Counted from the stretch's first letter, positions 16,692 through 25,187 are shown. The stretch: DNA of 61,137 bases from Sideroxydans sp. (GCA_028687425.1 JAQUAD010000011.1:1-61137), one strand, 5' to 3'. Notes: generated by a model from the sequence alone, not told the origin. Made by a program: numbers and translations.

Positions 16692-17542
16692 TGCAAATAC
16701 TAAAAGCATTGCTCTGGCAACCCGGCGCTGGCGCGCGCAAGGGCATTATTGCGGCATCGCTGGCACTCGCGCTGGGTGTCGGCTATTTGCACACGCTGGC
16801 AGGCTTGGCCTATGAATTCCATGTTTTGTTTGTTTTTCCGGTACTGGTTACGGCGTGGTTCGTCAGCGCCCGCGCAGGCTATGGGATGTCCCTGCTGGCT
16901 GCCACAGAGTGGTTCATTGCCGACCGTCTGCTGGCAGGTCAACAGACCGATCCGCTCCCGCTGCTGTTCAATATCGGCATGCGGCTGGTGATTTTTGTCG
17001 GCTGGGTCTGGTTGCTGGACGAAATGAGGCGCGTGCTGCAACGTGAATCGCGGCTGGCGCGCGAAGATGAGTTGACGCAGCTCCCAAACCGCCGGGAATT
17101 TTATGAACGCGGTCGCGCGGCATTTTCACAGGCACAGCGGCTGAGTTCTCCATCAACGGTGGTGTTCTTCGACCTCGACAAATTCAAGTATGTCAACGAC
17201 GAACTGGGCCATGAAGTGGGCGACCAGCTACTGGCGAAGGTTGCCGCAGTGATGCGCCTGCATGTGCGTGCAAGCGATGTCGCTGGCCGACTCGGCGGTG
17301 ACGAGTTTGCACTGGTGCTGCCAAACATGGATGCAGCGGCAGCGATGCCCTATGTCGAGGAACTCCGGCAAAGGCTGCTTGCAGCGATGAGCGAACACGG
17401 CTGGGGTGTGACGTTCAGCATCGGCGTCGCCAGCTATCACGTGACGCCCTTGGATTTCGATACCGCGCTAACTCAGGCTGATGCTCTGATGTACGAAGTG
17501 AAGAACGGTGGACGTAACCGCATCCTGCAACGCATCTTTTAA
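16691..17542 (+). CDS. membrane-bound diguanylate cyclase (GGDEF)
   Basis: A 283-residue enzyme that should make cyclic di-GMP from two GTP. Residues 15-115 form about four membrane helices, a compact sensor of unknown ligand. A short linker (MRRVLQRESRLAREDELTQL) leads to the GGDEF domain. The catalytic motif GGDEF is intact (about residues 201-205), and an inhibitory I-site RxxD (RASD) lies the usual five residues before it, so product inhibition is expected. Base composition is slightly less GC-rich than its neighbours. Coupling to a DUF502 gene inside an ion-transport block suggests it may sense ionic or membrane state. Confidence 0.92.
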   Translation: MQILKALLWQPGAGARKGIIAASLALALGVGYLHTLAGLAYEFHVLFVFPVLVTAWFVSARAGYGMSLLAATEWFIADRLLAGQQTDPLPLLFNIGMRLVIFVGWVWLLDEMRRVLQRESRLAREDELTQLPNRREFYERGRAAFSQAQRLSSPSTVVFFDLDKFKYVNDELGHEVGDQLLAKVAAVMRLHVRASDVAGRLGGDEFALVLPNMDAAAAMPYVEELRQRLLAAMSEHGWGVTFSIGVASYHVTPLDFDTALTQADALMYEVKNGGRNRILQRIF

Positions 17543-17564
17543 CGCATCATAGGAGCTGGATTCT

Positions 17565-19199
17565 TTGGGAATGGAAATGAATGACTGGGCCGCATTTGGC
17601 GGACTGCTCGGCGGCATCGGCCTGTTCCTGCTCGGCATGAGCCTGATGACGGACGGCATGCGACTGGCGGCCGGCCAGGCGCTGAAAGGCATACTCGCCA
17701 ACTCCACCAGTACACCACTGCGCGGGCTGGCATCCGGTGCGTTGATGACGGCGCTGGTGCAGTCGTCCAGCGCGGTGACGGTAGCGGCCATCGGCTTTGT
17801 CAATGCCGGCTTGCTCACGCTGGGCCAGTCGCTGTGGGTGCTGTTCGGCTCCAATGTCGGCACCACCATGACCGGCTGGCTGGTGGCACTGGTCGGACTC
17901 AAGTTCAAGATTGACGTGCTGGCGCTGCCGCTGATCGGCCTCGGCATGATGCTCAAATTCGCCGGCGGCAACGGCAAGCGCGGCGCGCTGGGCATGGCAT
18001 TGGCCGGTTTCGGCGTGCTGTTCCTTGGCATCGACATGCTGCGCGTGTCGTTCTCTGGCGTGGGCACCGATTTTTCGCTTGCGGAATTTGATGGTATGAC
18101 CGGCATCGTGCTGATGGTGCTGACCGGCATCCTGATGACGGTGGTGATGCAGGCTTCCGCCGCCTCGCTGGTGATGGCCTTCACCGCAGCCGAGAGCGGC
18201 ATGATCGGCATCGAAGCTGCGGCCGCCATCGTGATCGGCGCCAACGTCGGCACCACGGTGACCGCTTTGATCGCCGCTATCGGCGCCACGCCGAACGCGA
18301 AACGCGCCGCCTTGGCGCATGTGCTGTTCAACGTGATCACCGGCATCGTCGCCCTGCTGTTGCTGCCGGGCCTGTTGTGGTTGATCGCCTTGCTGCGCGA
18401 CCTGCTGGAAATGGATGCCGCACCCGCCGCCACGCTGGCCATGTTCCACACCGTATTCAACCTGCTCGGCGTGGCGCTGATGTGGCCGCTGGTGGGACGG
18501 CTGACGCATTTTCTGGAACGGCGTTTCCGCACGGCGGAAGAGGACGAGGCCCGCCCGCAATATCTGGATGCCAACGTGGCCGAAGTGCCGGCACTGGCGC
18601 TCGACGCGCTCAAGCGCGAAGTGCAGCGCATGGGCACCATCGCCCTGCGCGCGTTGCGAGGTGCGATCAGTGGCACATCGGCAGAGCTCTCCGGACGCGA
18701 CCAGCAGATCGTCGCCAGCCTCAATCTGGCCATCGCCGATTTCATCGCGCGCCTGAACCGCAGCGGCATGTCACCGGAAGGTGCGCAGCGCCTGCCGGCC
18801 ATCCTGCGCACCGCGCGCTATTACGAGACGCTAGCCGAGCTCGCGCTGGAAGTCGCCTCCGCCTCGCATCAGCCCCTGCCGCACACCTCGCTCGAATCCG
18901 GCAAGTTCATCGCGCAAGCCGAGGCGCTGCTGGATGCTGTCGATCCGGCGACCGGCATGCAGGATAGTGCCGCCATGACACTCGCTCTGCAGACGCTGGA
19001 AGCGCATTACCAGTCGCTGAAATCTCGCCTGCTCGAAGCCGGTGCCCAAGGACAGTTGCCGGTGGCGGAGATGGATGCGCGCCTGCGCATCGCCGGTGCC
19101 ACCCGCCGCGCCGCACAGCAGGCGGTGAAGGCGGCACTCATGCTGGCGGATGAAACAGTGATGATCACGCCGGATGGCTTACAGGAGACACCACGCTAA
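17565..19199 (+). CDS. Na/Pi cotransporter family protein with PhoU-like domain
   Basis: A 544-residue protein. The membrane part (about 1-340) holds the inverted repeat of PF02690: QSSSAVTVAAIGFVNAG with GSNVGTTMTGW in the first half, and MQASAASLVMAF with GANVGTTVTALI in the second. A C-terminal helical PhoU-like domain spans about 350-540. The family exports or imports phosphate or other anions with Na+. Start choice: AGGAG at 17551 is best placed for TTG at 17565; ATGs at 17571 and 17577 are alternatives and differ by only a few residues. Confidence 0.9.
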   Translation: MGMEMNDWAAFGGLLGGIGLFLLGMSLMTDGMRLAAGQALKGILANSTSTPLRGLASGALMTALVQSSSAVTVAAIGFVNAGLLTLGQSLWVLFGSNVGTTMTGWLVALVGLKFKIDVLALPLIGLGMMLKFAGGNGKRGALGMALAGFGVLFLGIDMLRVSFSGVGTDFSLAEFDGMTGIVLMVLTGILMTVVMQASAASLVMAFTAAESGMIGIEAAAAIVIGANVGTTVTALIAAIGATPNAKRAALAHVLFNVITGIVALLLLPGLLWLIALLRDLLEMDAAPAATLAMFHTVFNLLGVALMWPLVGRLTHFLERRFRTAEEDEARPQYLDANVAEVPALALDALKREVQRMGTIALRALRGAISGTSAELSGRDQQIVASLNLAIADFIARLNRSGMSPEGAQRLPAILRTARYYETLAELALEVASASHQPLPHTSLESGKFIAQAEALLDAVDPATGMQDSAAMTLALQTLEAHYQSLKSRLLEAGAQGQLPVAEMDARLRIAGATRRAAQQAVKAALMLADETVMITPDGLQETPR

Positions 19200-19725
19200 A
19201 ACAGCGTCTGCAACGCCTGTTCCGGATGCGGAGCGTGTGCGCCACAACCGCTGGCTGCGCTGGATCGGACCGGCGCTGCACCATCCGCAGTTGTGGCACA
19301 TCACCCGGCGCGGCGTCGCACTCGCGGTTGCACTCGGCATCTTCTTCGGCCTGCTGGTGCCGATCACGCAGATCCCGCTGTTCGCCGCGGCTGCCGTGGT
19401 TTTTCGGGCCAACATTCCCACCGCGATCGCCAGCACGCTGGTCACCAATCCCGTCACCTTCGCGCCGATCTATTACGCCGCCTATCACCTCGGCGCGATG
19501 CTGATCAGCAATGACGACAGTCTGCAGAATCTGCAGAGCGTCCAGACGGGGAACGGGGAAAGCAGCTGGATAGAACGCATCGCCGCACTGGGAAAACCGC
19601 TGTTGCTGGGACTGCTGATCCTGGCCGCTTCGATGGGTGCGCTGGCCTATCTGTTGGTCAACGGAATATGGCGGCTGAAGATATGGCTCGCCTGGCGGCG
19701 TCGACGCCAGCGGCGGTTGCACTGA
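19174..19725 (+). CDS. DUF2062 family membrane protein, N-terminus doubtful
   Basis: A DUF2062 protein with three membrane segments. The family pattern HNRWLRWIGPALHHPQLW, ITRRGVALAVALGIFFGLL and the later NPVTFAPIYYAAYHLG are clear. The 5' end is odd. The only ATG in this frame (19174) lies inside the preceding gene and gives an atypical N-terminus. The frame after the preceding stop instead encodes LKQRLQRLF (about 19196-19222), which looks like the family's usual opening, and then joins PDAERV in the main frame after an apparent one-base loss near 19222. An AGGAG at 19183 precedes an ACG codon in that frame. A GTG at 19237 is another possible start. Function unknown. Confidence 0.75.
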   Translation: MAYRRHHAKTASATPVPDAERVRHNRWLRWIGPALHHPQLWHITRRGVALAVALGIFFGLLVPITQIPLFAAAAVVFRANIPTAIASTLVTNPVTFAPIYYAAYHLGAMLISNDDSLQNLQSVQTGNGESSWIERIAALGKPLLLGLLILAASMGALAYLLVNGIWRLKIWLAWRRRRQRRLH

Positions 19726-19796
19726 TTATTCTTTTCTTCTCTTTGGTGGCTCCTTCCGTATCCGCCCAAGTGCACCGCATGCCTGGCAGGTACCTG

Positions 19797-20063
19797 CTAT
19801 GGCGATTGCCAATCATGGATGGAATCCACAATGTAGACGGGAAGCTGAAAACCACATTTTCGAATGAAGCTATAAGCGGCATCCAGATCCGCCCACAGGC
19901 GTTGGGATCCTTCGGAATTAAGTTCGACCACATTGACGACATCGGCTGACAACGCCGCCCCATACGCAGATACGGACCACGCCGCAGTGGGTAATGGCCT
20001 TCTGATGATCATTTTCTCTATATCACCATTAGCTATCAGGGCTACAAGATCTTTAGGGAGCAT
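19797..20063 (-). CDS. small hypothetical protein
   Basis: An 88-residue frame encoding a plausible alpha/beta protein with a central RLWADLDAAYSFIRKCGF segment, a pattern that looks like a real small conserved protein rather than a shadow. A GAGGA lies right against the ATG, too close for an ideal ribosome site, so the start is uncertain. It is convergent with the DUF2062 gene and on the same strand as the small genes that follow. Family not recognised. Confidence 0.4.
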   Translation of the reverse strand: MLPKDLVALIANGDIEKMIIRRPLPTAAWSVSAYGAALSADVVNVVELNSEGSQRLWADLDAAYSFIRKCGFQLPVYIVDSIHDWQSP

Positions 20064-20137
20064 TCCTCAGTCAACTTTGCTTGGGATCGATATTTAAGTG
20101 ATATGGGCAATTTCTGTCGAATGGATACGCGCTCCGG

Positions 20138-20356
20138 CTAGGTCGCACTGGCCTTCTTGAGCAATTCGTACATTTCATCTTTCAGGAGCAATTTCTTCTT
20201 TTTCAGGCTCTCGATATCCTCATGACTGGCCGGCTCGATATGCGCCTCCATGTTCTTGACCTGCTGATCCAGTTCATTGTGCTTGTTGAACAAGCGGTGG
20301 AAGTGGGGATCATTCACTTTGAGGCGAGAAATCAGCTCGCGATATTCGGGAAACAT
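20138..20356 (-). CDS. DUF465 / YdcH family protein
   Basis: A 72-residue, highly charged helical protein with the DUF465 layout: MFPEYRELISRL, HFHRLFNKHNELDQQV and a Lys-rich KKKKLLLKDEMYELL. It is probably a coiled-coil hairpin; the family has no firm function. The frame is open 14 codons further upstream, but the chosen ATG has a strong AAGGAGGAG about 5 bases before it. Confidence 0.85.
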   Translation of the reverse strand: MFPEYRELISRLKVNDPHFHRLFNKHNELDQQVKNMEAHIEPASHEDIESLKKKKLLLKDEMYELLKKASAT

Positions 20357-20424
20357 TGCACTCCTCCTTGGGTTCGCTAAAACAGCATCAACAAGCATCG
20401 ATTACAGAAAAAGCCACCCCAGCA

Positions 20425-20649
20425 TCATCCTTCGAACGTTGCCAGAACGAACAAGGTGTGACGGCCTCTGCCGCCACCGATGCGGCGGATCTTTCCATTT
20501 CGCTTCAAATCTCCGACAACCATCCCGAGCATGGGATTCGCAGTATCGACCCCCAGCTCCACGGCCAGCTTGCGCAGGTCAAGGCAGGCGAACCGACGGA
20601 ACACTCTCAATACCGCCTCGCTGGAAATCGAGATTGTATCGTTTCTCAT
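20425..20649 (-). CDS. small winged-helix-like hypothetical protein
   Basis: A 74-residue basic protein. The part AVLRVFRRFACLDLRKLAVE followed by LKRNGKIRRIGGGRGRHTL reads like helix-turn-helix plus a wing (Gly/Arg-rich hairpin), so DNA or RNA binding is possible. AGGAAG lies about 6 bases before the ATG. It is one of several short genes on this strand. No family was recognised. Confidence 0.5.
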   Translation of the reverse strand: MRNDTISISSEAVLRVFRRFACLDLRKLAVELGVDTANPMLGMVVGDLKRNGKIRRIGGGRGRHTLFVLATFEG

Positions 20650-20705
20650 ATGGCTTCCTGACTAGCGTGACATGAACCAATAAGCGAATGGTGCCAAAGC
20701 GGCTT

Positions 20706-20939
20706 TCAGTGATTGAATTTGCCCTCTGCCAATAAACGGTCTATTTCGAGTTCTGCCTGGGCCCAGTCATCCTCGCAACTTCCCTCATCGAAGCCCCGCC
20801 GCTCGGCGATGTAGTAGGCGGCGACCTGGACATAGTGATGACATTGTTCCGATGTTATCGGATGGGACAGTTCGGCATTTATTTCTGTAACACCAGCCCT
20901 CGCGTTAACAGGCGATGCGATTTTCCTAGACTTTGTCAT
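20706..20939 (-). CDS. DUF2934 family protein
   Basis: A 77-residue protein whose second half carries the DUF2934 pattern: AAYYIAERRGFDEG, then an acidic stretch, then DWAQAELEIDRLL. The family is small and has no known role; it is common in environmental proteobacteria. A strong AAGGAGAG precedes the ATG. Confidence 0.8.
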   Translation of the reverse strand: MTKSRKIASPVNARAGVTEINAELSHPITSEQCHHYVQVAAYYIAERRGFDEGSCEDDWAQAELEIDRLLAEGKFNH

Positions 20940-20965
20940 TAGTCTCTCCTTCGTGTGGTTGTGTG

Positions 20966-21412
20966 CTACAAGGTTCTGGCGGTTTCAAGAGTCGTGTCAA
21001 TTGACTGTGGCTGGAAGAGAACGCGCTCGACCTTCAGGCGATGCACCTCGCCAGTCGGAAATTTCCAGTCGATCGATTGACCGACACTCAACCCCAGAAG
21101 GGCGCAGCCGACAGGGGCCAACACCGACACCTTCCCTGCCAAGGGAGCGGCCTCTTCGGGGTAAACCAATTCAACTTCGCGGATCGTACAGGTACTTTGA
21201 TCCGTGTAGATGATACGGGAGTGCATGGTAACGATATTGCCCTGAATACGATCCGGAGGGACGACAATGGCACGTTCCAGCTCTTCGGCCAAAGGATGAT
21301 TGCCAACCAGTTTGCTCAGGCGGACAAAATCATCCCCGGATATGAACAAATCCTCCTGACCCGGCAAGAACGAGCGATAGCCGCAATCGGTGTATGTCTT
21401 TTCAAGTTTCAT
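20966..21412 (-). CDS. rnk: regulator of nucleoside diphosphate kinase (GreA/GreB family)
   Basis: A 148-residue protein with a short N-terminal helical part (LFISGDDFVRLSKLV, PLAEELERAIVV) and a GreA/GreB-type C-terminal FKBP-like domain (IREVELVYPEEA, VSVLAPVGCALLGLSVGQSIDW). Rnk binds RNA polymerase without the cleavage activity of Gre factors and affects nucleotide pools. The start at 21412 gives the family N-terminus; no good Shine-Dalgarno sequence is visible. It is divergent from the LysR regulator. Confidence 0.85.
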   Translation of the reverse strand: MKLEKTYTDCGYRSFLPGQEDLFISGDDFVRLSKLVGNHPLAEELERAIVVPPDRIQGNIVTMHSRIIYTDQSTCTIREVELVYPEEAAPLAGKVSVLAPVGCALLGLSVGQSIDWKFPTGEVHRLKVERVLFQPQSIDTTLETARTL

Positions 21413-21523
21413 GATTGACCATGGTAGCCACCTGTCCAGCACTTGATTAGCCCCCATATCGGAACCAGAATGTATTCATAGAGGATACAATCAACTGTAG
21501 TAACTACTTGCTATGGGCCTTGC

Positions 21524-22453
21524 ATGCTCGACTTGAATCTATTGGCTGTATTTGCCCGCGTCGCCGAATCCGGCAGCTTTGCCGAAGCGGCGCGTCGTCT
21601 GGGCAGCTCCCGCTCCGCCGTCAGCAAGGCTGTCGCTAAACTGGAAGTCGCCTTGGGCGCGCGCCTGCTCAATCGCACGACGCGACACCTGAGTCTGACC
21701 GAGATCGGCACCGCCGTCGCCGAGCATGGCAACCGGATTCTTGAGGAGGCCGCAGATGCTGAGAGCCTCGTTGCCAGCCTCACATCCGAACCGCGCGGCG
21801 TGCTGCGCATAAGCGCCTCCGTTGCATTCGGCACACTGCATGTCGCCCCGGCGCTCGCCGAATTCCTCCCCTTGTATCCCAACATCAAAGTGGATCTTAC
21901 GATCACCGACCGCTTGGTCGATCTTGCCGAAGAAGGCTACGATCTGATCATCCAGGTTACCGGGCAGCCGCAGGAACACTTGGTCGCCCGCAAGCTGGCT
22001 CCCGTCCGGCGTCAACTATGTGCAACACCGGAGTATTTCCATCAGCGAGGCATTCCCCAAACGCCCATGGACCTGGTATCTCACAACTGCCTTGATTACA
22101 CCCGCTCCGGAGAACAGGGGCGCTGGCGATTTGCCGGGCCGGAGGGGGATATTTCTGTGCCGGTGAACGGTCCGCTGCATGTGGACGATGACGAGGCGCT
22201 ATCGCAGGCTGTGCTTGGTGGCTTGGGGGTAGCACTCCTGCCGACATTCATCATCGGCAAGGATCTGCAGGCCGGAAACCTGCAAGCGGTGCTGTCGGAA
22301 TACATCCCGGTCGAACGCCACGTCTATGCCATGTATTTGCCGACCAGGCACTTGCCCACCAAGGCGCGTGTTTTCATCGATTTCCTGATCGAGCGCATCG
22401 GCACAGATCCTTATTGGGACCGTGACAATAGAGACGATACACAAAAGCCATAG
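21524..22453 (+). CDS. LysR-family transcriptional regulator
   Basis: A 309-residue regulator with an N-terminal winged helix-turn-helix (LLAVFARVAESGSFAEAARR, LGSSRSAVSKAVAKLEVALG) and a LysR substrate-binding domain (about 90-295). The regulated genes are not evident; the divergent rnk and the convergent antiporter are the neighbours. The closest familiar type is the subgroup acting on neighbouring oxidoreductase or efflux genes, none of which lies here. Confidence 0.92.
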   Translation: MLDLNLLAVFARVAESGSFAEAARRLGSSRSAVSKAVAKLEVALGARLLNRTTRHLSLTEIGTAVAEHGNRILEEAADAESLVASLTSEPRGVLRISASVAFGTLHVAPALAEFLPLYPNIKVDLTITDRLVDLAEEGYDLIIQVTGQPQEHLVARKLAPVRRQLCATPEYFHQRGIPQTPMDLVSHNCLDYTRSGEQGRWRFAGPEGDISVPVNGPLHVDDDEALSQAVLGGLGVALLPTFIIGKDLQAGNLQAVLSEYIPVERHVYAMYLPTRHLPTKARVFIDFLIERIGTDPYWDRDNRDDTQKP

Positions 22454-22471
22454 AGCACTTGATACAAATCT

Positions 22472-22489
22472 CGCGCAACTATTTGCGCG
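22472..22489. terminator. hairpin between convergent genes
   Basis: CGCGCAA and TTGCGCG form a perfect 7-bp stem with a 4-base loop, and the hairpin covers the stop codon of the antiporter gene. There is no clear T-tract on either strand, so it is at best a weak or factor-assisted terminator shared by the LysR gene and the antiporter gene. Confidence 0.4.
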
Positions 22490-24179
22490 GCTCTTCCATC
22501 ACCGGCTTGTAGTCCCAGTCCCTGACGCCCTGCATGATCAGGTCGATATCCGCTGACGGCACACGCAGTATCTGCAAGGCGGTCGCCCCCAGGCGCAAGC
22601 TGGCCTCGATGGCTTCCGGATAGGCATGGGTCGCTCCGGCGTTCAGTAGAAGGGAAGTGGCTTCCAGGTCGCGCGCCCGGGCGATGACCGGCACCTGCGG
22701 AGAAGCTTTGCGCAAATGCGAAACCGTTCGCAATGCCTTGTCCGCATGGTCGATCGTGATCACCACCAGCGCGGCGCGTTCCACATGGATGGCGGTTAGC
22801 AGCTCAGGGTCTGAGATGTCGCCATACAGCACCGGGTGCCCGTCCGCGCGGCCGCGTGCCACACGTGTCGCGTCGTGATCGACCGCGACAAACGGGATGC
22901 CGGAGGTCTTCAGCAGCACAGCAATGGTGTGACCGACGCGACCGTAGCCGCCGATCACGACCTGCACGTCACCGGCGTCCGGCAAACCTTCCGGCAAGTG
23001 CTGGAGTTCGTCACGCCGTTCGCCGACGATTCCAGTCGCGATGGCGCGGTTGAAACGGATCAGCACGGCACCGGCGATCATGGACAGCAGCACCGAGGTG
23101 ATCGCGATCTGGCCCAGCACTTCGTCGATGACAGCGGAATCCAGCGCGATGGCGATCAGCGCCAGGCCGAATTCGCCACCGACTGACAGCAGCAGGCCGG
23201 TGCGCCAGGATTGCATCGCATCGGCCCCGCCCTGGCGCATCATCGCGGCGACGATGAGCGTCTTGCTGACCACGATGAGCAGTGCGCCGAGCAGCGTCCA
23301 GTGCCAGATCGGCGGAATCGCCGCCGGATCGAAACGCATGCCGATGCCGATGAAGAAGATGCCCAGCAGCACGTCGCGGAACGGCCGCATGCTGGATTCC
23401 ATCTGGTGACGGAACTCGGTTTCGCCCAGCATCATGCCGGCGAGGAACGCTCCGAACGCCAGCGACAAACCGAAGCTGTTGGTGGTCCACGCGGCCAGCA
23501 ACGCGACCAGCAACACCGCAAGGGTGAACAACTCGGCGGAGCGGCGCTCGGCGACCAGATGGAACAGCGGACGCAACAGCCAGCGCCCGGCGAAGAACAC
23601 CAGTGCGAACGCGATCACTGCCTTGACCATCGCCCAGCCCAGCGCGCCGGCCAGCGCCGCCGCACCAACCGAGACGCCCAGCACCGGAATGATGACGATG
23701 AAGGGGACGGCGGTGACGTCCTGGAACACCGACATCGCCAGGCCCAGCCGGCCATGGCGGGAATTTTCCTCGCCCTGTTCGGCCAGCAGGCTGCCGATGA
23801 TGGTCGTGGACGACTGGGCGAACACCGCACCGATCACGAAGGCTGCGGCAACCGGCAGCCCCGCCAGCCACGCGACGATGCCGACCGCCAGGGTGGTGAA
23901 CACGACCTGACCGGTACCCAGTCCGAACACTTGGTGACGCAAGGCATGCAGCTGCGGCAGCGAGAAATTGAGGCCGATGGTGAACAGCAGGAACACCACG
24001 CCGAACTCGGCGAGCGCCTTGAATTCGGGCACATACACCGTCGGTCCGGCGGTGTGCGGACCGAGGATCACGCCGACCAGCAGGTAGCCCAGGCTGGTCG
24101 GGATACGCAGGCGCTGAAACAGGAGTACGACAGCGACCGTCACGCCAAGCAACAGGATGATTAAAAATAGATTCTCCAT
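22479..24179 (-). CDS. monovalent cation:proton antiporter with TrkA-N domain (KefB/YbaL-like)
   Basis: A 566-residue CPA2 protein. Residues 1-380 are about 12 membrane helices with the family motifs RIPTSLGYLLVGVILGPH and AVFAQSSTTIIGSLLAEQG. A Rossmann-type RCK/TrkA-N domain starts at about 400 with VVIGGYGRVGHTIAVLL. The regulatory domain suggests gating by NAD(H) or a glutathione adduct, as in Kef systems. It is followed upstream on the same strand by the universal stress protein, whose stop is 12 bases away, so the two form an operon. Confidence 0.93.
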   Translation of the reverse strand: MENLFLIILLLGVTVAVVLLFQRLRIPTSLGYLLVGVILGPHTAGPTVYVPEFKALAEFGVVFLLFTIGLNFSLPQLHALRHQVFGLGTGQVVFTTLAVGIVAWLAGLPVAAAFVIGAVFAQSSTTIIGSLLAEQGEENSRHGRLGLAMSVFQDVTAVPFIVIIPVLGVSVGAAALAGALGWAMVKAVIAFALVFFAGRWLLRPLFHLVAERRSAELFTLAVLLVALLAAWTTNSFGLSLAFGAFLAGMMLGETEFRHQMESSMRPFRDVLLGIFFIGIGMRFDPAAIPPIWHWTLLGALLIVVSKTLIVAAMMRQGGADAMQSWRTGLLLSVGGEFGLALIAIALDSAVIDEVLGQIAITSVLLSMIAGAVLIRFNRAIATGIVGERRDELQHLPEGLPDAGDVQVVIGGYGRVGHTIAVLLKTSGIPFVAVDHDATRVARGRADGHPVLYGDISDPELLTAIHVERAALVVITIDHADKALRTVSHLRKASPQVPVIARARDLEATSLLLNAGATHAYPEAIEASLRLGATALQILRVPSADIDLIMQGVRDWDYKPVMEEPRK

Positions 24180-24191
24180 TTTTTCTCCGGA

Positions 24192-25073
24192 TCAGGCGCT
24201 CAGCAGCACATCGCAACCGGCGTGGTACAGGATGTTCTGTGTCACGCTGCCTAGCAGGCGCTCGTCGAGCGGGCTGCCGCTGTGCTTGCCGATGACGATG
24301 AGGTCGCTGCCGCGCGCCTCCGCCTGATCGAAGATCACGCTGGCCGGCGAGCCCTGTAGCGCCAGCGTTTGCAGATGATCATCTGTAGTCCCCAGCTTGC
24401 GCAGGAGCGATGCCAGCCCCGCTTCCGCCTGTGTAAATTCCCTTGTGCGGAAATGTTCGATGTCTTCCTCGCGCGCGCCGCCCAGCCGCATGCTGGCCTC
24501 CAGCGGCACCAGCCAGGCGTGGACCAGCACCTTTTGGGCCTCGGGGAACACATCCAGCGCGAGGCGGGCGGCACGTTCCGAGGAAGCCGAGAAATCGGCC
24601 GCGACGAGGATATCCCGGTACAGCGCGGGATGTTCCCGTCGCACCAGCAACACCGGCACCCGCGCGGCCTCGATCACTTTGAGCGCGGTACCGCCCAGCA
24701 CGACATCGCTCACCCAGTTCTCGCCATGCTCGCCCACCACCAGCAGGTCGGCCTGGCGCGCCGCGACGACCGCGCCGATCTGTTGCGAGGCGCGTCCGCT
24801 GAGCACTTCGGTTTCAACCGACAGCGCGAATTCCTGCTCGATCTCTGCCGCCAGTTTGCTCAGCCGCGCACGCTGGCTAACCAGCGGCTTAACGTCGTTC
24901 CAGCCGGGCAGGTCGTACACCGCCTTGAGACTGGCCCATACGCTGTCGTTGAACACATGCACCAGGACGAGTTGCGCGCCCCAGGCATGCGCCAGATGCG
25001 CGGCCTGACGCACCGCGCGCGTGGCGCTTGCGGAAAAATCGGTTGCGGTGATGATAGTACGCGGTGTGGCCAT
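24192..25073 (-). CDS. universal stress protein, two tandem Usp domains
   Basis: A 293-residue protein with two UspA domains: residues about 1-148 (TIITATDFSASATRAVRQAA to VPVLLVR) and 150-293 (DILVAADFSASSERAARLAL to CDVLLSA). Each has the start-of-fold D-F-S motif. The nucleotide-binding loops are GEHGENW in the first and GKHSGSPLDERLLGS in the second; the second fits the ATP-binding G-x2-G-x9-G-S pattern better. It is the first gene of an operon with the KefB-like antiporter, a pairing consistent with stress control of cation flux. Confidence 0.92.
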   Translation of the reverse strand: MATPRTIITATDFSASATRAVRQAAHLAHAWGAQLVLVHVFNDSVWASLKAVYDLPGWNDVKPLVSQRARLSKLAAEIEQEFALSVETEVLSGRASQQIGAVVAARQADLLVVGEHGENWVSDVVLGGTALKVIEAARVPVLLVRREHPALYRDILVAADFSASSERAARLALDVFPEAQKVLVHAWLVPLEASMRLGGAREEDIEHFRTREFTQAEAGLASLLRKLGTTDDHLQTLALQGSPASVIFDQAEARGSDLIVIGKHSGSPLDERLLGSVTQNILYHAGCDVLLSA

Positions 25074-25120
25074 GACGTTCTCCTGTGCGGGGATCGGGTT
25101 TCGATTGTAACGCTATCCGC

Positions 25121-25140
25121 CATGCCGCGAATGCGGCATG
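25121..25140. promoter_or_regulatory. perfect inverted repeat, candidate operator
   Basis: CATGCCGC and GCGGCATG flank a 4-base GAAT centre, a perfect 8-bp palindrome. It lies between the divergent stress-protein and kinase genes and covers the expected -35 position of the kinase promoter. It could be a repressor site or a hairpin; the lack of a T-run argues against a terminator. Confidence 0.5.
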
Positions 25141-25146
25141 CCGCGC

Positions 25147-25169
25147 TGGTATAATCCGCACATCGTTCA
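25147..25169 (+). promoter_or_regulatory. extended -10 promoter for the kinase gene
   Basis: TGG followed by a perfect TATAAT (25150-25155) is an extended -10 element, which would compensate for the poor -35. The downstream 12 bases (25158-25169) are identical to those after the -10 at 1402. The predicted leader is only about 26 bases and has no Shine-Dalgarno sequence. Confidence 0.6.
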
Positions 25170-25187
25170 ACCACCCCATACCACGAT

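Noticed and set aside
19668-19949. 93-codon plus-strand frame with a signal-peptide-like stretch (LIILFFSLVAPSVSA) starting inside the DUF2062 gene
   Set aside because: The hydrophobic part is tempting, but the rest has no secreted-protein character and is antisense to a more convincing small minus-strand frame.
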